From Thermoflavimicrobium daqui (GTDB lineage Bacteria > Bacillota > Bacilli > Thermoactinomycetales > Thermoactinomycetaceae), in assembly GCF_003313465.1 (NCBI RefSeq), contig NZ_KZ845675.1, positions 1 through 64,000 of the forward strand: a stretch of 64,000 nucleotides of DNA, read 5' to 3'. The notes under the pieces are model-generated. The model was not told the origin of the DNA and did not search any database. It saw only the letters and a program-made list of their open reading frames with translations. The position numbers were made by a program, and so were the translations under genes. Of the stretch, positions 18,576 to 29,486 are shown piece by piece; position 1 is the first letter of the stretch; every line of letters begins with the position of its first letter.

Positions 18576-18819
18576 AGCGACTATTTTTGTCACTTTAAAA
18601 GAAAGTGTGCTGGATCCACAGGGAGTAGCAGTGAAAAATTCTTTACATTCGCTGGGGTTAGAGAATGTGCATGAAGTACGGATTGGAAAGCGATTAGAGG
18701 TATTTTTGGATCAAGTGGATCGCAAGCAAGCAGAAGCACAAGTCCAGATGATGTGTGAAAAGCTACTTGCTAATCCAGTGATGGAAAATTACCGATATGA
18801 GCTGGAGGAGGTTTCCTAA
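18568..18819 (+). CDS. purS: FGAM synthase subunit PurS
   Basis: 83 residues. PurS dimers bridge PurL and PurQ in the three-part FGAM synthase of Gram-positive bacteria. The start MFKATIFVTLKESVLDPQG aligns with other PurS proteins, and gggagga is 7 nt upstream. Its first codons overlap the end of purC and its last base overlaps the purQ ATG, so the three genes are probably translationally coupled. Confidence 0.95.
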   Translation: MFKATIFVTLKESVLDPQGVAVKNSLHSLGLENVHEVRIGKRLEVFLDQVDRKQAEAQVQMMCEKLLANPVMENYRYELEEVS

Positions 18820-19502
18820 TGCACTTTGCTGTTCCCATTTTCCCCGGTTCTAATTGTGACCGTGACACGATTCATGCGATTGAGGATGTATTAGATCAAC
18901 CTGTTACAGCAGTTTGGCATCAGGATTCCGATTTGAAAAAATTTGACGCAATCATCATACCTGGTGGCTTTTCATATGGAGATTATTTACGAACAGGTGC
19001 ACTTGCAGCACAGTCTCCCATCATGGAAGGGATCCGTGAAGCGGCCGACCAAGGTAAATTAGTGCTAGGTATTTGTAATGGATTCCAGATTTTACTGGAA
19101 ACAGGATTATTACCTGGAGCGATGCGAAGAAATGATCATCTACAATTCAGATGTAGTATATCTCGTTTATCTGTAGAAAATACCCAAACTCCCTTTACGC
19201 TTGGCTTTAGTCAAGGGGAGCAGATTCGAATCCCGATTGCCCATATTGAAGGCAACTATTACTGTGATGAGGAGACTTTACAGGAACTACAGCAAAAGGG
19301 ACAGATTATCTTCCGCTATGCAGGTGAAAACCCGAATGGATCCATCGATTATATTGCAGGGATTTGTAATGAGAGAAGAAATGTATTAGGGATGATGCCA
19401 CATCCAGAGCGAGCCATCTTCGATTGGATGGGGTCTACCGATGGAGTCAAGTTGTTTACTTCGATGCTTCAATATTGGAAGGAGAATAATGGTGCAGCTT
19501 AA
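18819..19502 (+). CDS. purQ: FGAM synthase glutaminase subunit
   Basis: 227 residues. Class I glutamine amidotransferase that supplies ammonia to PurL. The nucleophile Cys is in [10 protein letters not shown], and the His and Glu partners in [11 protein letters not shown]-terminus [15 protein letters not shown] is typical of PurQ. It overlaps purS by one base and purL by 14 bp. Confidence 0.96.
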   Translation: MHFAVPIFPGSNCDRDTIHAIEDVLDQPVTAVWHQDSDLKKFDAIIIPGGFSYGDYLRTGALAAQSPIMEGIREAADQGKLVLGICNGFQILLETGLLPGAMRRNDHLQFRCSISRLSVENTQTPFTLGFSQGEQIRIPIAHIEGNYYCDEETLQELQQKGQIIFRYAGENPNGSIDYIAGICNERRNVLGMMPHPERAIFDWMGSTDGVKLFTSMLQYWKENNGAA

Positions 19503-21777
19503 ACAAAAAGTGATCAGCTTACCCAATGAACCTACGCCTGAGATGATTCGTGAACAAACCCTATATAAAGAGCTTGGACTGAAGTCGGAAGAGTATGAAC
19601 AAATCATTCATCATCTGAAACGCTTACCCACTTGGACCGAATTGGGGATCTATAGTGTGATGTGGTCTGAACATTGTAGCTATAAGAATTCGAAAACACT
19701 ACTTAAACAATTCCCTACACAGGGATCCCGTGTTTTACAAGGACCTGGTGAAGGAGCAGGGGTGATCGATATTGGCGATGAGCAAGCGGTCGTCTTTAAG
19801 ATTGAAAGCCATAACCACCCCTCAGCAGTTGAGCCATTTCAAGGAGCAGCGACAGGAGTGGGCGGAATTATTCGTGATGTCTTTTCGATGGGAGCAAGAC
19901 CGATTGCACTTTTAAACTCGCTCCGCTTTGGAGATTTAAAGTCGTCCGCACGTGTCCGCTATTTATTTGAACAAGTGGTAGCAGGTATTGCTCATTACGG
20001 AAACTGTATGGGAATTCCTACGGTTGGTGGAGAAGTGGTATTTGATCCATCTTATGAAGGAAACCCATTGGTTAATGCCATGTGTGTAGGGCTTTTGAAG
20101 CATGATGAACTCCAAAAAGGAGTAGCTCAGGGTGTTGGAAATCCGGTGATTTATGTGGGGGCAAGGACAGGACGTGATGGGATTCATGGTGCTACGTTTG
20201 CTTCTGAAGAGTTAAATGAGACCTCGGAAAGCAAAAGACCTGCTGTTCAAGTTGGCGACCCATTTATGGAGAAGCTGCTTTTAGAAGCTTGTATGGAAAT
20301 GGTTGAGCAAAAGGATTTATTGCTTGGTATTCAAGATATGGGAGCAGCCGGACTTACCTGTTCCAGTGCGGAGATGGCCGCTAAAGGTGGATATGGTATG
20401 GACCTAAATTTAGATCTGGTTCCGAGGCGTGAACAAGGTATGACTCCATATGAAATTATGCTCTCTGAATCGCAAGAGCGTATGCTTCTCGTTGTGGAAC
20501 AAGGGAGAGAAAGCGAAGTTCAAGCGATTTGTGATAAATGGGGCTTAACCTCAGCAGTCATCGGACGAGTAAGCGAAGGAGATCGCTATCGTTTATTTTT
20601 CCAAGGTGAGCTAGTAGCCGATATCCCTCTTCGCACACTCGTTGATGCTGCTCCTTGCTATGTACAAGCACAAAAAGTACCGGATTATTATAGAGAAAAT
20701 GAATCAGTTTGTCCAGAAGAACAACTTCAACATATCGATCCACAAGTAGGATTACATCAGGTTGTTTCCTCTGTCAATCTAGCAAGTAAACGTTGGATAT
20801 ATCAACAGTACGACCATATGGTTCAGGCAAGTACAGCCGTATGTCCAGGTTCTGATGCTGCAGTAATCGCAATTCGTGGCACAGATAAAGCTTTAGCGAT
20901 GAGTACGGATGGTAATGCTCGATATGTTTATTTGGATCCAGTCCAAGGTGGTCGAATTGCTGTGGCTGAAGCAGCCCGAAATGTCGTCTGTACAGGGGCG
21001 GAGCCACTCGGTTTAACCGACTGTTTGAATTTTGGTAGTCCCGAAAAACCAGAAGTATACTGGCAGTTAGCTGGAGCGATTCAAGGAATGAGTGAGGCTT
21101 GTCAAGAACTAAATACCCCTGTTGTTGGTGGGAATGTGAGTTTATACAACGAGACGAAAGGGCAAGCCATTTATCCAACTCCAGTGGTCGGTATGGTAGG
21201 GTTAATTACCAGCCGCAAGCATATCATGACTCAATCGTTTAAACAAGCAGGTGATGTCATTCTACTGCTAGGTGAAACATTGGCTGAGTTAGGTGGTAGT
21301 GAGCTACAAAGTTTGGTGACAGGAAAAATAAGCGGTCGTCCTCCTGTGCTTGACCTTGAGAAAGAAAAGAAAGTACAGCAGGTAGTATTGCATGCGATTC
21401 GTCATGGCTTCGTTCACTCAGCTCATGATCTAGCAGAAGGTGGACTGGCTATGTCCTTAGCAGAATCCTGTATCGCGGGCGGATTAGGAGCCAATGTTAC
21501 GGCAAAAACCCAGCTATCAGCGTTAACCTATTTATTTAGTGAAAGCCAGTCTCGTATTTTACTAAGTGTACCTGAGAATCAGGCTTGGCATTTGATTGCA
21601 TTGGCTGAAGATATGGGAGTGAAGTGTACTCATCTCGGTGAAGTAATCGAAGTTCCAGAAATGCGTATTTGTATCAATGGAGAATCCGTCATTCATGAAT
21701 CCGTACAGGAATTAACCCGAAAGTATGAGGAGGCCATTCCATGCGCGATGAGTCCATCTTTGACCTCGACCAATTAA
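19489..21777 (+). CDS. purL: FGAM synthase subunit PurL (small type)
   Basis: 762 residues; the ATP-dependent amidation subunit of FGAM synthase. Family motifs: [32 protein letters not shown] and the C-terminal [14 protein letters not shown]. The start at 19489 (MVQLKQ) has ggaaggag close upstream; an upstream in-frame ATG lies within purQ and lacks a site. Its 3' end overlaps purF by 37 bp. Confidence 0.96.
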   Translation: MVQLKQKVISLPNEPTPEMIREQTLYKELGLKSEEYEQIIHHLKRLPTWTELGIYSVMWSEHCSYKNSKTLLKQFPTQGSRVLQGPGEGAGVIDIGDEQAVVFKIESHNHPSAVEPFQGAATGVGGIIRDVFSMGARPIALLNSLRFGDLKSSARVRYLFEQVVAGIAHYGNCMGIPTVGGEVVFDPSYEGNPLVNAMCVGLLKHDELQKGVAQGVGNPVIYVGARTGRDGIHGATFASEELNETSESKRPAVQVGDPFMEKLLLEACMEMVEQKDLLLGIQDMGAAGLTCSSAEMAAKGGYGMDLNLDLVPRREQGMTPYEIMLSESQERMLLVVEQGRESEVQAICDKWGLTSAVIGRVSEGDRYRLFFQGELVADIPLRTLVDAAPCYVQAQKVPDYYRENESVCPEEQLQHIDPQVGLHQVVSSVNLASKRWIYQQYDHMVQASTAVCPGSDAAVIAIRGTDKALAMSTDGNARYVYLDPVQGGRIAVAEAARNVVCTGAEPLGLTDCLNFGSPEKPEVYWQLAGAIQGMSEACQELNTPVVGGNVSLYNETKGQAIYPTPVVGMVGLITSRKHIMTQSFKQAGDVILLLGETLAELGGSELQSLVTGKISGRPPVLDLEKEKKVQQVVLHAIRHGFVHSAHDLAEGGLAMSLAESCIAGGLGANVTAKTQLSALTYLFSESQSRILLSVPENQAWHLIALAEDMGVKCTHLGEVIEVPEMRICINGESVIHESVQELTRKYEEAIPCAMSPSLTSTN

Positions 21778-23174
21778 ATGAGGAATGTGGTGTCTTTGCT
21801 GTGTTTGGTCACCCTGAAGCAGCCCGTCTCACTTATTATGGCTTACACGCTTTACAGCATCGTGGTCAAGAAAGTGCTGGTATTGTAACCACAGATGGTG
21901 AACAGTTTCGAGTTCATCGTGGGATGGGATTGGTCACAGAAGTATTTCAAAATGACCAGCTCGAACGATTGACTGGACAAATAGCGATTGGCCATGTACG
22001 TTATTCGACAACAGGTGGAACAGGTCTTAAGAATGCACAGCCGCTCGTCTTTAACCAAGCTCAAGGGGAATTAGCCATAGCGACCAATGGAAATTTGGTT
22101 AATGCTGTACGGCTACGGAGAGAGTTAGAGACAACAGGCTCCATTTTACAAACCACCACAGATACTGAAGTCATCGCTCATTTTATGGCTCGTTCACAGA
22201 AAGAGACACTTCAAAAACAAGTAAAAGAAGCATTAAATCGAGTTGTTGGAGCCTATGCATTGTTGATTTTGACCAATCAGGAATTGATCGTGGCTTTAGA
22301 TCCACATGGATTGCGTCCTCTTTCGCTTGGGATGTTAGAAGATGCATATATTTTTTCCTCTGAAACTTGTGCTTTTGAGGTAGTTGGAGCTAAGTTTATC
22401 CGTGAAATTCAACCGGGTGAACTTTTGGTGTTAAATCGTGAAGGGATGGTTTCTACTCATTTTACAAAGCCACAACCCAGGTCGATCTGCTCCTTTGAAT
22501 ATATTTATTTTGCGCGACCTGATAGTGATCTGGGTGGGATTAATATCCATCAAGCACGTAAACGGTTAGGGAAAAAGCTATATGAAGAAGCTCCTGTAGA
22601 GGCAGATGTAGTTACTGGTGTTCCTGATTCAAGTATTTCGGCTGCGATCGGTTTTGCCGAAGCCGCACAAATTCCCTACGAATTAGGGTTAATTAAGAAT
22701 CGTTATGTAGGTCGCACTTTTATCCAACCAACACAAGAGTTACGAGAGCAAGGTGTACGGATGAAGCTAAATGCTGTACGTGAAGTGGTAGCTGGTAAAC
22801 GAGTGGTCATGGTTGATGATTCGATTGTTCGTGGTACCACCAGTCGCCGTATTGTTAATCTATTGCGTGAGGCTGGGGCAATCGAAGTCCATATACGAGT
22901 AAGCTCTCCACCTGTGATTGGTCCTTGTTTTTATGGAATAGATATTGCAGATAAAAAAGCATTAATCGCCGCAAATCATTCGCTGGATGAAATGTGTAAA
23001 ATTCTAGGAGCTGATAGTTTATCATTCCTAAGTGTTGAAGGCATGTTAGAAGCGATTGGTCGCCCTGAAAATGAAAAAAATCGAGGGCACTGTCTTGCTT
23101 GCTTTACAGAACAGTATCCGACTTTAATCGAAGAAGAAAATCAGTATCCGATGGTGTTAGGAGGAGAACGATGA
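21741..23174 (+). CDS. purF: Glutamine PRPP amidotransferase
   Basis: 477 residues; first committed enzyme of the pathway. The propeptide ends before Cys16 in [13 protein letters not shown], the N-terminal nucleophile exposed by autoprocessing. The PRPP-binding loop is [18 protein letters not shown]. Cysteines in RSICSFEY and GHCLACF fit the Fe4S4-cluster type of PurF known from B. subtilis. Gaggagg lies 7 nt before the ATG inside purL. Confidence 0.97.
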   Translation: MRDESIFDLDQLNEECGVFAVFGHPEAARLTYYGLHALQHRGQESAGIVTTDGEQFRVHRGMGLVTEVFQNDQLERLTGQIAIGHVRYSTTGGTGLKNAQPLVFNQAQGELAIATNGNLVNAVRLRRELETTGSILQTTTDTEVIAHFMARSQKETLQKQVKEALNRVVGAYALLILTNQELIVALDPHGLRPLSLGMLEDAYIFSSETCAFEVVGAKFIREIQPGELLVLNREGMVSTHFTKPQPRSICSFEYIYFARPDSDLGGINIHQARKRLGKKLYEEAPVEADVVTGVPDSSISAAIGFAEAAQIPYELGLIKNRYVGRTFIQPTQELREQGVRMKLNAVREVVAGKRVVMVDDSIVRGTTSRRIVNLLREAGAIEVHIRVSSPPVIGPCFYGIDIADKKALIAANHSLDEMCKILGADSLSFLSVEGMLEAIGRPENEKNRGHCLACFTEQYPTLIEEENQYPMVLGGER

Positions 23175-24202
23175 GCGAGGCATATAAGGCAGCAGGGGTA
23201 GATATTGATGCAGGAAACGAGATGGTACAGCGAATTCGTAAACATGTCAAGCGAACTGTTCGTCCAGAAGTTATAGGAGATGTAGGTGGTTTTGCTGGAT
23301 TATTTGCACTTCAAAGTTATGATCAGCCGGTATTAGTATCAGCCACCGATGGTGTAGGAACTAAGCTGAAAATTGCGTTTGCTTTGGATCGCCATGATAC
23401 GATTGGGATCGACTGTGTTGCGATGTGTGTCAATGATATTGTCGTACAAGGAGCGGAACCGCTTTTTTTCCTTGACTATTTAGCCACTGGACACCTAGAT
23501 CCTAAACAGGCAGAAATGATTGTAAAAGGAATTGCGGATGGTTGCGAGCAAGCAGGCTGTGCATTACTGGGCGGAGAAACAGCAGAGATGCCAGGAATGT
23601 ATCAAGATCAGGAATATGATCTAGCTGGATTTTGTGTTGGTGTGGTTGAGCGAGATCAGATATTGCCACGAAAAGATATTCGAGTAGGAGATCAATTGAT
23701 TGGACTAGCATCCAATGGACTTCATAGTAATGGCTTTTCATTGGTAAGAAAGGTACTCTTATCGGACTCATCCGTTGACTTCAAAGAGCGAGTACCGGGT
23801 AGTGAATCGACATGGGAGGAAGAACTTCTTACACCGACACGGATTTATGTCCGCTCGTTTTTAGCTTTACAAAAATGCTTTACGATAAAAGGTGGAGCGC
23901 ATATTACTGGGGGTGGGTTAGTCGAAAATGTCCCCCGGATCTTACCTGCTGGCTTAATGGCTCAGGTCGATATGCATTCATGGGAAGTCCCACCTATCTT
24001 TCGTTTTCTTGCCGAAAAAGGACAGGTATCTCGGCAAGAGATGTATCGGATATTCAATATGGGGATTGGAATGGTATTCGTTGTATCTGAAAGTGAAGTC
24101 GAGGAAGTCATTCAAGCTGCCTCAGAATTAGGCGAAAAAGCTTATCACATCGGACAGATCGTTTCAGGAGATCAAGGATTCGTATTTACAGGAGGGGAAT
24201 AG
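23171..24202 (+). CDS. purM: AIR synthase
   Basis: 343 residues; ATP-dependent cyclisation of FGAM to AIR. Recognised from VSATDGVGTKLKIAF, CVAMCVNDIVVQGAEPLFFLDY, LLGGETAEMPGMY and HITGGGLVENVPRIL. The ATG overlaps the purF stop by 4 bp with aggagaac before it. Confidence 0.97.
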   Translation: MSEAYKAAGVDIDAGNEMVQRIRKHVKRTVRPEVIGDVGGFAGLFALQSYDQPVLVSATDGVGTKLKIAFALDRHDTIGIDCVAMCVNDIVVQGAEPLFFLDYLATGHLDPKQAEMIVKGIADGCEQAGCALLGGETAEMPGMYQDQEYDLAGFCVGVVERDQILPRKDIRVGDQLIGLASNGLHSNGFSLVRKVLLSDSSVDFKERVPGSESTWEEELLTPTRIYVRSFLALQKCFTIKGGAHITGGGLVENVPRILPAGLMAQVDMHSWEVPPIFRFLAEKGQVSRQEMYRIFNMGIGMVFVVSESEVEEVIQAASELGEKAYHIGQIVSGDQGFVFTGGE

Positions 24203-24204
24203 GT

Positions 24205-24792
24205 GTGAGTATTGCTGTATTCGCTTCGGGAAGTGGAAGCAACTTTCAAAGTCTTGTCGAAGTGGCAAGACAAGAGCACTGGCCTGAACAAATTTCACTT
24301 TTAATATGTGATCGTCCCGGAGCTAAAGTTTTAAAGCGCGCTCAAGCTCTTGATGTAGAGAGTTATGCCCTAGCCCCAAAATCATTTGCTGCAAAAGCAA
24401 AATATGAGCAAGCCGTTCTTGAAATACTAAAGCAATTTCAAATTCGTTGGATTGTACTCGCTGGCTATATGCGTTTAATCGGTCCTACTTTGCTTACTGC
24501 TTATTCTAATCGAATTGTTAATATTCATCCTTCTTTATTGCCTGCTTTTCCGGGCAAAAATGCGATTGAACAAGCTTTTAGCTATCCAGTTAAGGTCTCA
24601 GGAGTAACGATTCACTTTGTCGATGAAGGAATGGATACAGGACCCATTATTGCTCAGACACCAATTGAAATTGCACCCGAAGATACCATCGAAACTTTTG
24701 CTAAAAAAGTTCATCAAGTTGAACATAAGCTTTATCCACGTGTTGTATATGATTTAATTACAGGGAAGATATCTTGTCCAAGTTTAGACTAA
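24205..24792 (+). CDS. purN: GAR transformylase (10-formyl-THF dependent)
   Basis: 195 residues; formylates GAR. Signature NIHPSLLPAFPGKNAIEQA with the catalytic His and the VHFVDEGMDTGPII-type block (IHFVDEGMDTGPI). GTG start two bases after the purM stop, preceded by aggagggg. It is followed by a 116-bp gap before purH, in which I see no gene. Confidence 0.95.
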   Translation: MSIAVFASGSGSNFQSLVEVARQEHWPEQISLLICDRPGAKVLKRAQALDVESYALAPKSFAAKAKYEQAVLEILKQFQIRWIVLAGYMRLIGPTLLTAYSNRIVNIHPSLLPAFPGKNAIEQAFSYPVKVSGVTIHFVDEGMDTGPIIAQTPIEIAPEDTIETFAKKVHQVEHKLYPRVVYDLITGKISCPSLD

Positions 24793-24908
24793 GGGTATAA
24801 GCCAGTAGTGTCGATTTGTGTATTAATGGAGGCAAAAACGCTTCTCTTCGTTTATTTATCGCTAGTAAATCGATATTACTTATAAATAGTAGGAGGGGAG
24901 AAAGCTAG

Positions 24909-26441
24909 ATGAAACGTGCCTTAATTAGTGTATCAAATAAAACTGGAATTGTAGAATTTGCCCAAAAGCTAGTCAATCAGCAAATAGAATTGATTTCAAC
25001 AGGAGGAACCTATCGTACTCTTCAAGAAGCAGGAATTCCGGTTACAGCTATTTCTGAAGTGACGGATTTCCCAGAGCTGTTAGATGGTCGTGTTAAAACC
25101 TTACATCCGAAAATTCATGGCGGTCTCCTTGCAATCCGTGATCTAAAAACACATCAACAACAGATGGAAGATAATGGTATCAAACCGATTGATTTGGTTA
25201 TTGTTAATCTATATCCTTTCCAGCAAACAATATCGAAGCCAGATGTTTCATTTGCCGAAGCGATTGAAAATATTGATATCGGTGGGCCAACTATGGTACG
25301 GGCTGCTGCCAAAAACCACCAATATGTAACTGTTATTGTTGATCCTCAGGACTATGATGCGATTGCCAATGAAATTATTGCACAAGGTATGCCATCTTTA
25401 GAAACAAGAAAACGTTTAGCTGCCAAGGCTTTTAGTCATACAGCTGCTTATGATGCACTCATTGCCCAGTATCTCAATCAACAATTAGGTATCCAATTCC
25501 CAGAACAGTTAACTGTTACTTTCAATCAAGTAAGCCCTTTACGTTATGGAGAAAATCCACATCAGCAGGCTGCTTTTTATCAAGAACCATTAGCACAAAA
25601 GGGACAGATTGCGAAGGCGAAACAGCTACATGGAAAAGAATTATCTTATAACAATATCAATGATGCTAATGCTGCATGGGAAATGGTTACTGAATTTAGT
25701 GAACCTACCGTTGTTGCTGTGAAACACATGAATCCTTGTGGAGTGGGAACAGGTTCAACGTTATTTGATGCATACCAAAAAGCGTATGAAGCGGATCCTG
25801 TATCCATTTTTGGTGGCATTATCGCATGTAATCGGCCCGTTGACTTGGAAACTGCACAAAAAATGAAAGAAATCTTCCTCGAGATTATTTTGGCCCCTCA
25901 TTTTACAGAAGAAGCCTTAGCTGTTTTACAGAAGAAGAAAAATCTGCGTTTACTTCAGTTAGAACTAGATACAGTCAGAACAACAGACTGGAAGCTACAA
26001 TCTGTAGATGGAGGCTTGCTAGTCCAAGATATCGATCATCATCAGATTCAACCGACTGAGTGTCGTGTTGTAACTGATCGTGAACCAACCTCAGCCGAAT
26101 GGGAACAGCTCTTATTTGCTTGGAAAGTAGTCAAGCATGTCAAATCCAATGCGATTGTCCTCGCAAAAGAAGAAAGGACCATTGGAGTAGGGGCTGGACA
26201 AATGAATCGCGTCGGAGCAGCGAAAATCGCAATTGAACAAGCAGGAAAAGAAGCTAAGGGAGCTGTGTTAGCTTCAGATGCATTCTTCCCAATGAAGGAT
26301 ACGGTAGAAGTAGCAGCTGCCGCAGGAATTACCGCCATTATCCAACCAGGTGGTTCGGTTCGCGATGAAGAGTCAATCAAAGAAGCGAATAAACATGGAA
26401 TTGCGATGGTATTTACGGGGGTACGTCACTTTAAACACTAA
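24909..26441 (+). CDS. purH: Bifunctional AICAR transformylase / IMP cyclohydrolase
   Basis: 510 residues; the last two steps to IMP. The N-terminal MGS-like cyclohydrolase domain begins [19 protein letters not shown] with [16 protein letters not shown]. The C-terminal AICARFT domain contains [14 protein letters not shown] with the catalytic Lys-His and the final [21 protein letters not shown] after aggagggg. Confidence 0.97.
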   Translation: MKRALISVSNKTGIVEFAQKLVNQQIELISTGGTYRTLQEAGIPVTAISEVTDFPELLDGRVKTLHPKIHGGLLAIRDLKTHQQQMEDNGIKPIDLVIVNLYPFQQTISKPDVSFAEAIENIDIGGPTMVRAAAKNHQYVTVIVDPQDYDAIANEIIAQGMPSLETRKRLAAKAFSHTAAYDALIAQYLNQQLGIQFPEQLTVTFNQVSPLRYGENPHQQAAFYQEPLAQKGQIAKAKQLHGKELSYNNINDANAAWEMVTEFSEPTVVAVKHMNPCGVGTGSTLFDAYQKAYEADPVSIFGGIIACNRPVDLETAQKMKEIFLEIILAPHFTEEALAVLQKKKNLRLLQLELDTVRTTDWKLQSVDGGLLVQDIDHHQIQPTECRVVTDREPTSAEWEQLLFAWKVVKHVKSNAIVLAKEERTIGVGAGQMNRVGAAKIAIEQAGKEAKGAVLASDAFFPMKDTVEVAAAAGITAIIQPGGSVRDEESIKEANKHGIAMVFTGVRHFKH

Positions 26442-26522
26442 TAGTTAGAATGAGTATCAATGTATCGGGTTCACTTCATTCTGCGTATACTATGGAAAAT
26501 AAGCAGAAGAGGTGAACCACTG

Positions 26523-26801
26523 ATGCAACTTTTACGCTGGGCACTTCTGTGGATTGTAGGTGCTGTCTTGGTTACGGGAATCATGCAATATTTGATAGAT
26601 GGTTGGAACTTAACCTTATGGCAGACTGAAATTCGCATGGTTGCTAGTGCTTTTTTCTTTATTGCACTGATCGTTGGTGGAGTTTTAACGACTGAAAAAG
26701 CTTATTATAGTAAAAAACGTTCTTTTTATCGAGAAGATTGGTCATTGATCTGTATTATTGTTACGATTGCTTTATTTGGGATTAGCTATTTCTTATCATA
26801 A
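26523..26801 (+). CDS. Small 3-TM membrane protein in the purine operon
   Basis: 92 residues; ATG with gaggtgaac upstream. The sequence is almost all membrane: segments at about 4-24 (RWALLWIVGAVLVTGIMQYL), 38-57 (IRMVASAFFFIALIVGGVLT) and 74-91 (LICIIVTIALFGISYFLS), with a basic loop YYSKKRSFYRED between the last two. It is inserted between purH and purD, which are adjacent in B. subtilis. Unknown function; its location suggests co-expression with purine synthesis. Confidence 0.7.
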   Translation: MQLLRWALLWIVGAVLVTGIMQYLIDGWNLTLWQTEIRMVASAFFFIALIVGGVLTTEKAYYSKKRSFYREDWSLICIIVTIALFGISYFLS

Positions 26802-26839
26802 AGATGATAAGACAAGCTAAAATGGGGGAGGAGAAGCAT

Positions 26840-28123
26840 TTGCGAGTATTCATTATTGGCAGTGGTGGGAGAGAGCATGCCTTAGCTTGGAAATTAAGTC
26901 AAAGTCCACAAGTGACAGAAATATATTGTGCACCTGGTAATGGCGGAATTGCAGAGATAGCAACTTGTATCTCTATTTCGGCGACAGATATAGAAGGACT
27001 CTTGAAGTTTGCTAAAGAGAAACAGATTGATTTAACGATTGTAGGTCCAGAAGCTCCTTTACTAGAAGGGATTGTTGATCGATTTAAAGAGCACAACTTA
27101 CCTATTTTTGGACCCGAAAAATTAGCAGCGCGAATTGAAGGAAGCAAACGTTTTGCTAAAGAGCTTATGCAAAAATATGATATTCCAACAGCTACTTTTC
27201 GCTCATTTACCAATGCTGAAGTGGCTAAAGAATATGTACGAAGTCATGGAGTTCCCATTGTTGTAAAAGCAGATGGCCTGGCTGCGGGCAAAGGGGTAGT
27301 CGTGGCACATTCAATAGAAGAAGCAGAACTTGCTATTGAAGAGATCATAGAGAAGAATATCTTTGGAGATGCTGGAAGAGAAGTGGTTATTGAGGAATTT
27401 TTATCAGGTCAAGAAGTTTCTCTAATGGCATTTGTAGATGGAACAACAGTAAAACCGATGGTGATTTCTCAAGATCACAAGCCCGTATTTGATCATGATC
27501 AAGGTCCTAATACTGGAGGAATGGGAGCTTATTCGCCTGTTCCACAAATTCCACAATCGGTTGTCGATGAAGCCATTTCTAGTATTTTAAAGCCCATGGC
27601 AGAAGCTATGTATCAGGAGGGACTGCAATATCAAGGTGTTCTTTATGCAGGTTTAATGGTTACAGAAACAGGACCCAAGGTGATTGAATTTAATGCTCGA
27701 TTAGGTGATCCAGAAACGCAAGTAGTTTTACCACGACTAAAAACGGATTTACTCGAAATACTCTTAGCAATAGTTAACGGAAAATTAGAAGAAATGGAGA
27801 TAGAGTGGGATCATCAAGCTGCTGTATGTGTTGTAATGGCTGCAGGGGGATATCCTAGTACTTATGAAACGGGCCATCTCATCTCAGGATTGCCGAATGA
27901 TACAGATCAGCAAGTCATTTTTCATGCAGGAACCAAACGAGCTAATGGTAAGGTATTTACCTCTGGTGGAAGAGTACTCGGAGTAACTGCCTTAGATCAA
28001 GATATCCCCAAAGCAAAAGCAAAAACTTATCAACTGGTTCAACAAATCACTTTTACCAATGCACACTATCGAAAAGATATTGCTAATAAAGCACTTTCAC
28101 ATAGCTTTATATTGGACAAGTAA
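26840..28123 (+). CDS. purD: GAR synthetase
   Basis: About 427 residues; ATP-grasp ligase joining phosphoribosylamine and glycine. Recognised from FIIGSGGREHALAWKLSQS, IVGPEAPLLEGIVD, VKADGLAAGKGV and EFNARLGDPETQVVLPRL. TTG 26840 is preferred because gggggaggag ends 6-7 nt before it and the next residues LRVFIIG match the family start; an upstream ATG at 26822 would add six residues. Last gene of the operon, closed by a terminator. Confidence 0.95.
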   Translation: MRVFIIGSGGREHALAWKLSQSPQVTEIYCAPGNGGIAEIATCISISATDIEGLLKFAKEKQIDLTIVGPEAPLLEGIVDRFKEHNLPIFGPEKLAARIEGSKRFAKELMQKYDIPTATFRSFTNAEVAKEYVRSHGVPIVVKADGLAAGKGVVVAHSIEEAELAIEEIIEKNIFGDAGREVVIEEFLSGQEVSLMAFVDGTTVKPMVISQDHKPVFDHDQGPNTGGMGAYSPVPQIPQSVVDEAISSILKPMAEAMYQEGLQYQGVLYAGLMVTETGPKVIEFNARLGDPETQVVLPRLKTDLLEILLAIVNGKLEEMEIEWDHQAAVCVVMAAGGYPSTYETGHLISGLPNDTDQQVIFHAGTKRANGKVFTSGGRVLGVTALDQDIPKAKAKTYQLVQQITFTNAHYRKDIANKALSHSFILDK

Positions 28124-28178
28124 AGCATTTTATAATTTTATATATTGGATGACCCCCTTTGGAAGGTCAGATTATAAC

Positions 28179-28212
28179 AAAGCCATGTCAAAAAAGTCAT
28201 GGCTTTTTTTGT
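28179..28212 (+). terminator. Terminator of the purine operon
   Basis: aaagccatg / catggcttt arms, 10-nt loop, followed by a T run; 56 bp after the purD stop. Confidence 0.9.
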
Positions 28213-28305
28213 CAGCCCCAAAGGAAAGCGTATTCAAAAGAGGACTCTTCCCATTTTAAGACTGTGGACTCACCTGAATAGCGAAGTAGGAAGAGCCCTT
28301 ACTCT

Positions 28306-28518
28306 CTAACAAATCGTTTGTGAATCCTTTTTTCCCTGAAAACTCATGGCATCAACAGGGATCTTAAACCACCAAGCACCGTCTTTCCGTCTTAAAGGTT
28401 GATATCCTAATTTTTTCAAAGTTCGAGCTACTGTCCAACTAGCCGTATAAACGGTGGCGAGGTTAGTGGATTCATCAAATTGAATCACAGTCTCTTTTTC
28501 CGCTTCACTAAGTGACAT
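28306..28518 (-). CDS. Small conserved hypothetical protein
   Basis: 70 residues; ATG with gaggag about 11 nt upstream. The pattern ETVIQFDESTNLATVYTAS, a Leu/Lys helix (TVARTLKKLGYQPL) and GAWWFKIP resembles short proteins common in Firmicutes chromosomes and prophages, where a beta-hairpin is followed by a helix and a second strand. No function known. A single gene convergent with the purine operon. Confidence 0.6.
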   Translation of the reverse strand: MSLSEAEKETVIQFDESTNLATVYTASWTVARTLKKLGYQPLRRKDGAWWFKIPVDAMSFQGKKDSQTIC

Positions 28519-29413
28519 TCTTCTTCACACTCCTCAATAGATCAGTAATCACCGATCAAATGTTCTAATTTGTTTTTTATTCTACCACGTTGTCCTCAGT
28601 TTGCCACCTACGAATTTTACACTGTTTATATCCTATTTTTCGACGAATAGTGACATTATTTCCTTCTTATTTCGGAGAAATTACAAAATTTTTTTCTTTC
28701 ATGCATGAGCACTATAGAGTTTTTATTAAATAAATTAGTGGATTGCCATTGATTTTGGTACGTTAAAGTAGACAGTGATAAATTGACTCTATCATTTGAT
28801 ACCACTTCAGACGATTTTCAAACATGTTTTAATCATTTTTATTGACAAGAAAGAAAAGTTGATTATAGGTGTTGATCGATTTTCTAAATTTGGAAATAAG
28901 ATTATTGATAATAGATATCGTATAATATTCTGATTAAATCATTTCATGATCTATCAACCATATACCATTATCTAGATAAACTAGCAGACTGTTAGATTGA
29001 TTTCACCAAAATAGTGTGATTTTTATGACCACCCATCGTTCTGGTTATTTCATAGAGAAAAGGTTCTTTAATCTAACAACCTCCTTTTGGTTTATCTTGG
29101 GAATTATTATACAAAAGAGTCAGAATTTATACAATAGGATTGAAATTAATTTTTTTCCAGATGCAATTTTTCATTAAAAAGTAAATAAGTTAGTCTTGCA
29201 ATAGTGACTTGCTTAAAGAACAGAGATAGCAGAGAGAACATTTGTTCTTATTCTATCATGTTTTTTTTGATTTGCAACTATTTTGTTGATCATCGAAGTG
29301 ATCATGTTGTTTTTTATTTGATCAGTGAGTAACTCATTTCTTATAGGGGATATTTTATATAGGGTTGAATTTAAGATCAACCAAAAAATTTTTGTAAATG
29401 ATGTGCATCCAGC
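28519..29413. other. AT-rich region without recognised genes
   Basis: About 0.9 kb with no ORF that I can support on either strand. It holds the LexA-like palindrome listed separately, three tgatca sites near 29288-29322, and a weak TTGACA/TATAGG pair near 28844-28872 with a 16-nt spacer. It does not contain a purine riboswitch core. It may be a degraded gene or a long regulatory leader. Confidence 0.5.
29235..29248. promoter_or_regulatory. LexA/DinR-like palindrome
   Basis: agaacatttgttct has the GAAC-N4-GTTC core of the Gram-positive SOS box (CGAACNNNNGTTCG), differing only in the outermost bases. No obvious SOS gene lies beside it, so it may be fortuitous. Confidence 0.35.
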
Positions 29414-29442
29414 TTGCCTTCAATACTAAAAACGAATATTAT
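29414..29442 (+). promoter_or_regulatory. Promoter of the purine permease gene
   Basis: TTGCCT (29414-29419), a 17-nt spacer and TATTAT (29437-29442), 45 bp before the start codon. Confidence 0.6.
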
Positions 29443-29486
29443 ATTTATATGATTAATATAACTTTCGTGTTTCGGGGGATATTTAC

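Noticed and set aside
24793-24908. Possible small gene between purN and purH
   Set aside because: The atggaggcaaaaacg segment lacks a ribosome site and stops early.
29000-29486. Purine riboswitch before the permease gene
   Set aside because: Expected by analogy with B. subtilis pbuG, but the core tttctacc and the P1 arms are absent.
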